6,925 nucleotides of DNA. Source: Rubrobacter sp. (GTDB taxonomy: Bacteria; Actinomycetota; Rubrobacteria; Rubrobacterales; Rubrobacteraceae). The DNA lies in NCBI GenBank assembly GCA_013817025.1, contig JACDDK010000054.1, positions 1-6,925 on the forward strand, given 5' to 3'. The notes beneath the pieces are model-generated. The model saw only the letters and a program-made list of their open reading frames with translations, was not told where the DNA came from and made no database searches. Of this stretch, positions 4,848 through 6,925 are shown in pieces (within the stretch, counting starts at the first letter, position 1; each line of letters starts with the position of its first letter). The position numbers and the translations under genes were made by a program.

Positions 4848-5753
4848 GTGCAGCGAGTGACTAGATGTACCTGGACAGTGTTCGCGGCGTTTGTCTTCGC
4901 GCTCGTATTCATCCTGTTGACGGCCCCCGAGGCTCGTTCGGCGGCCACGATCACGGACAACTCCACCTCGGGCCGCTTCTCGGCATCCTCTGATTGGATC
5001 AAGAGCAACTGGAGCTCCCAGCGCTACGGCGCGAACTACCGGGTTCTCAAGAGGTCGTCCTCCGCGGCCGGCCCGGCGAGGTGGAAGGTAGACGTTCCCG
5101 CCCGCGGCTCCTACGACGTGTTCGCCCGCTGGCCCTCGGACCCCGGCTACACCGGACGGGCAACCTTCAAGGTGAGCGCCGTGGACGGCGTGAAGACCAA
5201 AGTCGTCAACCAGAGACAGAACGGCGGACGCTGGATAAAGCTCGGCACGTACAAGATGGCCGGCGGCGACGGCTGGAAGGTCTCGCTCGCCAGCAGGAGC
5301 ACCAGCAAGGGCTTCATCGTCGCCGACGCCGTCAAGATCGCCAAGCCCAGCACCACGACGACCAACTCCGGCGGAGGCGCGACCGGGGCGGACGTGATCC
5401 GCGTGGCGCGCAACCAACTTGGCGAGCCCTACGTATACGGTGCGAACGGTCCGTCGAGCTTCGACTGCTCCGGCTTCACCCAATACGTCTACAAGCAGGC
5501 CGCCGGTATAAGCCTGCCGCACAACGCCGCCATGCAGTCCAAAGAAGGACGCTCCGTCTCTAGGAGCGAGTTGAAGCCGGGGGACCTCATCTTCGGCAAC
5601 GCCGGTGGTAGCGGGGTCCAGCACGTCGGCATCTACGAAATCTACAACGGCAAGGGTTACATGATCCACGCTGGCACGGAGCAAACGGACGTGGAACGCA
5701 CCCCGTTCCCCAACTCCTGGTACAACGTCCTCGGCTACCGACGACTGATCTAA
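4848..5753 (+). CDS. Secreted cell-wall hydrolase: golvesin/Xly-type domain plus NlpC/P60 endopeptidase
   Basis: NlpC/P60 enzymes are cysteine peptidases that cut gamma-D-Glu-diamino-acid or related bonds in peptidoglycan stem peptides, outside the membrane. From GTG 4848 the protein has 301 residues. It opens with a clear signal peptide: basic start (MQRVTR), hydrophobic core at about 9-25, and likely cleavage near residues 31-33 (ARSAA). C7 is not in a lipobox. Residues about 34-165 form a beta-rich golvesin C-terminal/Xly-type module (TDNSTSGRFSAS, RYGANYR, YDVFARWP, VNQRQNGGRWIKLG, VADAVKIAK), thought to bind polysaccharide or wall. A Thr/Gly linker follows (about 167-180). The NlpC/P60 domain covers about 181-301, with C207 in FDCSGF, H259 in QHVGIY and H274 in MIHAG as the catalytic triad; all are intact. 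It is transcribed alone, between mmsA and a convergent gene. Roles in wall turnover, separation or resuscitation are possible, but the sequence does not choose among them. Confidence 0.9.
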   Translation: MQRVTRCTWTVFAAFVFALVFILLTAPEARSAATITDNSTSGRFSASSDWIKSNWSSQRYGANYRVLKRSSSAAGPARWKVDVPARGSYDVFARWPSDPGYTGRATFKVSAVDGVKTKVVNQRQNGGRWIKLGTYKMAGGDGWKVSLASRSTSKGFIVADAVKIAKPSTTTTNSGGGATGADVIRVARNQLGEPYVYGANGPSSFDCSGFTQYVYKQAAGISLPHNAAMQSKEGRSVSRSELKPGDLIFGNAGGSGVQHVGIYEIYNGKGYMIHAGTEQTDVERTPFPNSWYNVLGYRRLI

Positions 5754-5869
5754 AAGTTTCAGGTCACGGTCTTCAGCAAGGACAAGGCCAGAGCTTTCCG
5801 GCGTAAAATCACCGTTCATGCGACGATGAGGGCAACGCCCGCCAGGCGCTTACCTGAAGCCTTGCACCT
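5754..5869. other. Spacer between convergent genes
   Basis: The 116 bases between the two stop codons hold no gene. Two small hairpins are possible: GGGC-AAC-GCCC (5830-5840), and a bulged stem at 5844-5862 (on the minus strand AGGCTT pairing with AAGC-GCCT), eight bases past the GGDEF-EAL stop. Neither has a T run, so I do not call a terminator, although one would be expected for both genes here. Confidence 0.5.
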
Positions 5870-6925
5870 CTAGTAATACAGATCCGCCACGAGGAAGGCG
5901 GAGGTGGCGCGGTGGGAGAGGGATTCGGCAAAGTAGTGGCCTTGCGCTTCGTTGCAGCCCATGTCTTTGAGGATCATTAATTGGCGGGCGTTCTCCACGC
6001 CTTCGGCGACGACTTTCAGGCCCATCGCGTGGGCCAGGGAGATTACGGCGGAGACGATCTCGCGGTCCTCGTGCTGGTTTTCGAGGTTGGTGACGAACGA
6101 GCGGTCCACCTTCAGGGTGTCCAGCGGGAAGCGTTTTAGGTGCGACAGTGAAGAGTAGCCCGCGCCGAAGTTGTCCACCGCGAGGCGCACACCGAGACCT
6201 TTCAGCGCCTGAAGTGTCACGGCCGCGGACATCGCGTCCTCGTGCAGGATGCTCTCCTTGACCTCCAAGACCAGGCTTTCGGGGGCCAAGCCGGTCTTCT
6301 CCAAGACGCGGGAGACCTCCCCGACGAGGTTCGGGTGCATGAAGTGGCGGGAGGAAAGGTTCACGCCGACGGTCAGGGGTGAGTCGGTCGGGTAGCGTTC
6401 CTGCCAGGAGAGCATCTGGCGGCAGGCTTCGCGCAGCACCCACCGCTCGATGGCGAAGATGAGGCCGGTCTCCTCCGCCACGGGGATGAACTCTGCCGGG
6501 TAGATCACACCTCGCTTGGGATGCTCCCACCGCAACAGCGCCTCTACCCCGACCATCCGGCTCGTGCCAATGTCCATCTCCGGCTGGTAGAAGAGTACCA
6601 ACTCGTCCTTCTCCATCGCCTCGACGAGTTCCTTCTCCATCTCCAGGTGCTTGGAGGCGCTCTCCACGGCCTCTCCGGTGAACAGCTCGAAGCGGTTCTT
6701 GCCGCGGCTTTTGGCCCGGTACATCGCGGTGTCGGCGTTCTTGACGAGCGTGGTCGGGTCGGGACCGTCGGTCGGGTAGTAGCAGACGCCGATGCTCGTC
6801 GTGATGCGTAGCTCGTTGCCCGCCAGAAGGAACGGCTCGGACAACGCTTTGACTATCCGCTCGGCGACCATCGTGGCGTCCGAGGGGTCCCGGATGTCCG
6901 GCAGGATGACGGTGAACTCGTCGCC
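5870..6925 (-). CDS. GGDEF-EAL cyclic-di-GMP signalling protein (partial, N-terminus outside window)
   Basis: GGDEF domains make cyclic di-GMP from two GTP and EAL domains hydrolyse it to pGpG. Tandem proteins may do either or act as receptors. The frame is open from the right edge to TAG at 5870, giving 351 visible C-terminal residues. The window begins inside the signature itself: the first codons read GDEF, the preceding Gly falling just outside. The rest of the GGDEF domain (SIGVCYYPTDG, ADTAMYRAKSRGKNRFELF) runs to about residue 95. The EAL domain (about 105-340) has E128 in VEALLRWEHP, NLSSRHF, LEVKES, LKVDRSFV, E308/E311 in AEGVE, and AQGHYFAESL. The metal-binding loop DDFGTG is changed to DNFGAG, with Asn at 252, so phosphodiesterase activity is uncertain. 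Any sensory domain lies outside. An internal Met (codon at 6869-6871) is not the start, because the domain continues upstream of it. Confidence 0.93.
   Translation of the reverse strand, partial: GDEFTVILPDIRDPSDATMVAERIVKALSEPFLLAGNELRITTSIGVCYYPTDGPDPTTLVKNADTAMYRAKSRGKNRFELFTGEAVESASKHLEMEKELVEAMEKDELVLFYQPEMDIGTSRMVGVEALLRWEHPKRGVIYPAEFIPVAEETGLIFAIERWVLREACRQMLSWQERYPTDSPLTVGVNLSSRHFMHPNLVGEVSRVLEKTGLAPESLVLEVKESILHEDAMSAAVTLQALKGLGVRLAVDNFGAGYSSLSHLKRFPLDTLKVDRSFVTNLENQHEDREIVSAVISLAHAMGLKVVAEGVENARQLMILKDMGCNEAQGHYFAESLSHRATSAFLVADLYY

Noticed and set aside
4755..5819. Long minus-strand open frame of 354 codons opposite the NlpC/P60 gene
   Set aside because: It is antisense to a gene with a signal peptide, intact catalytic residues and recognisable domains. 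Its translation shows no family features, and long antisense frames are common in GC-rich DNA.

Overview
The window looks like a chromosomal stretch from a GC-rich actinomycete-type bacterium. Third codon positions are strongly G/C, starts are ATG or GTG, and Shine-Dalgarno sites are purine-rich. The gene mix (ergothioneine synthesis, a phasin-like protein beside a CoA-acylating semialdehyde dehydrogenase, a secreted golvesin-type NlpC/P60 hydrolase, a GGDEF-EAL protein) would fit Rubrobacter or a relative. That placement is inference, since there is no rRNA or other marker here.

Layout. (1) 1-1098, minus: the N-terminal 366 residues of EgtB, the iron-dependent sulfoxide synthase of ergothioneine biosynthesis, cut by the left edge; its promoter appears to give a leaderless mRNA. 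(2) 1129-1445: a gene-free spacer with a perfect 13-bp inverted repeat. (3) 1446-2402, minus: a zinc-independent medium-chain NADPH:quinone reductase-like enzyme. (4) 2403-2509: a divergent promoter region. (5) 2510-3048, plus: a phasin-like helical protein whose best start codon is out of frame with its body. It reads either as a frameshifted gene or as a 23-codon leader ORF coupled through an ATGA overlap. (6) 3123-4634, plus: methylmalonate-semialdehyde dehydrogenase (MmsA), probably co-transcribed with the phasin-like gene. (7) 4635-4847: a spacer with a direct repeat, a palindrome overlapping a possible -10, and a strong ribosome-binding site that moves the next start to a GTG. (8) 4848-5753, plus: an exported cell-wall hydrolase with an N-terminal golvesin/Xly-type domain and a C-terminal NlpC/P60 domain. 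(9) 5870-6925, minus: a GGDEF-EAL cyclic-di-GMP protein, cut by the right edge inside the GGDEF signature and carrying Asn in place of the second Asp of the DDFGTG loop.

How the parts relate. EgtB (low-molecular-weight thiol synthesis) and the quinone reductase lie on one strand and could both serve redox protection, but a 347-base spacer and separate promoter signals argue for independent transcription. The phasin-like protein and MmsA form the one likely operon. MmsA makes propionyl-CoA or acetyl-CoA, and phasins coat polyhydroxyalkanoate granules, so a link to carbon storage is plausible but not shown. I saw no mobile element, CRISPR array, tRNA or rRNA, and no convincing novel multigene system. 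The most interesting points are the 5' end of the phasin-like gene, the leader of the NlpC/P60 gene and the altered EAL metal site.
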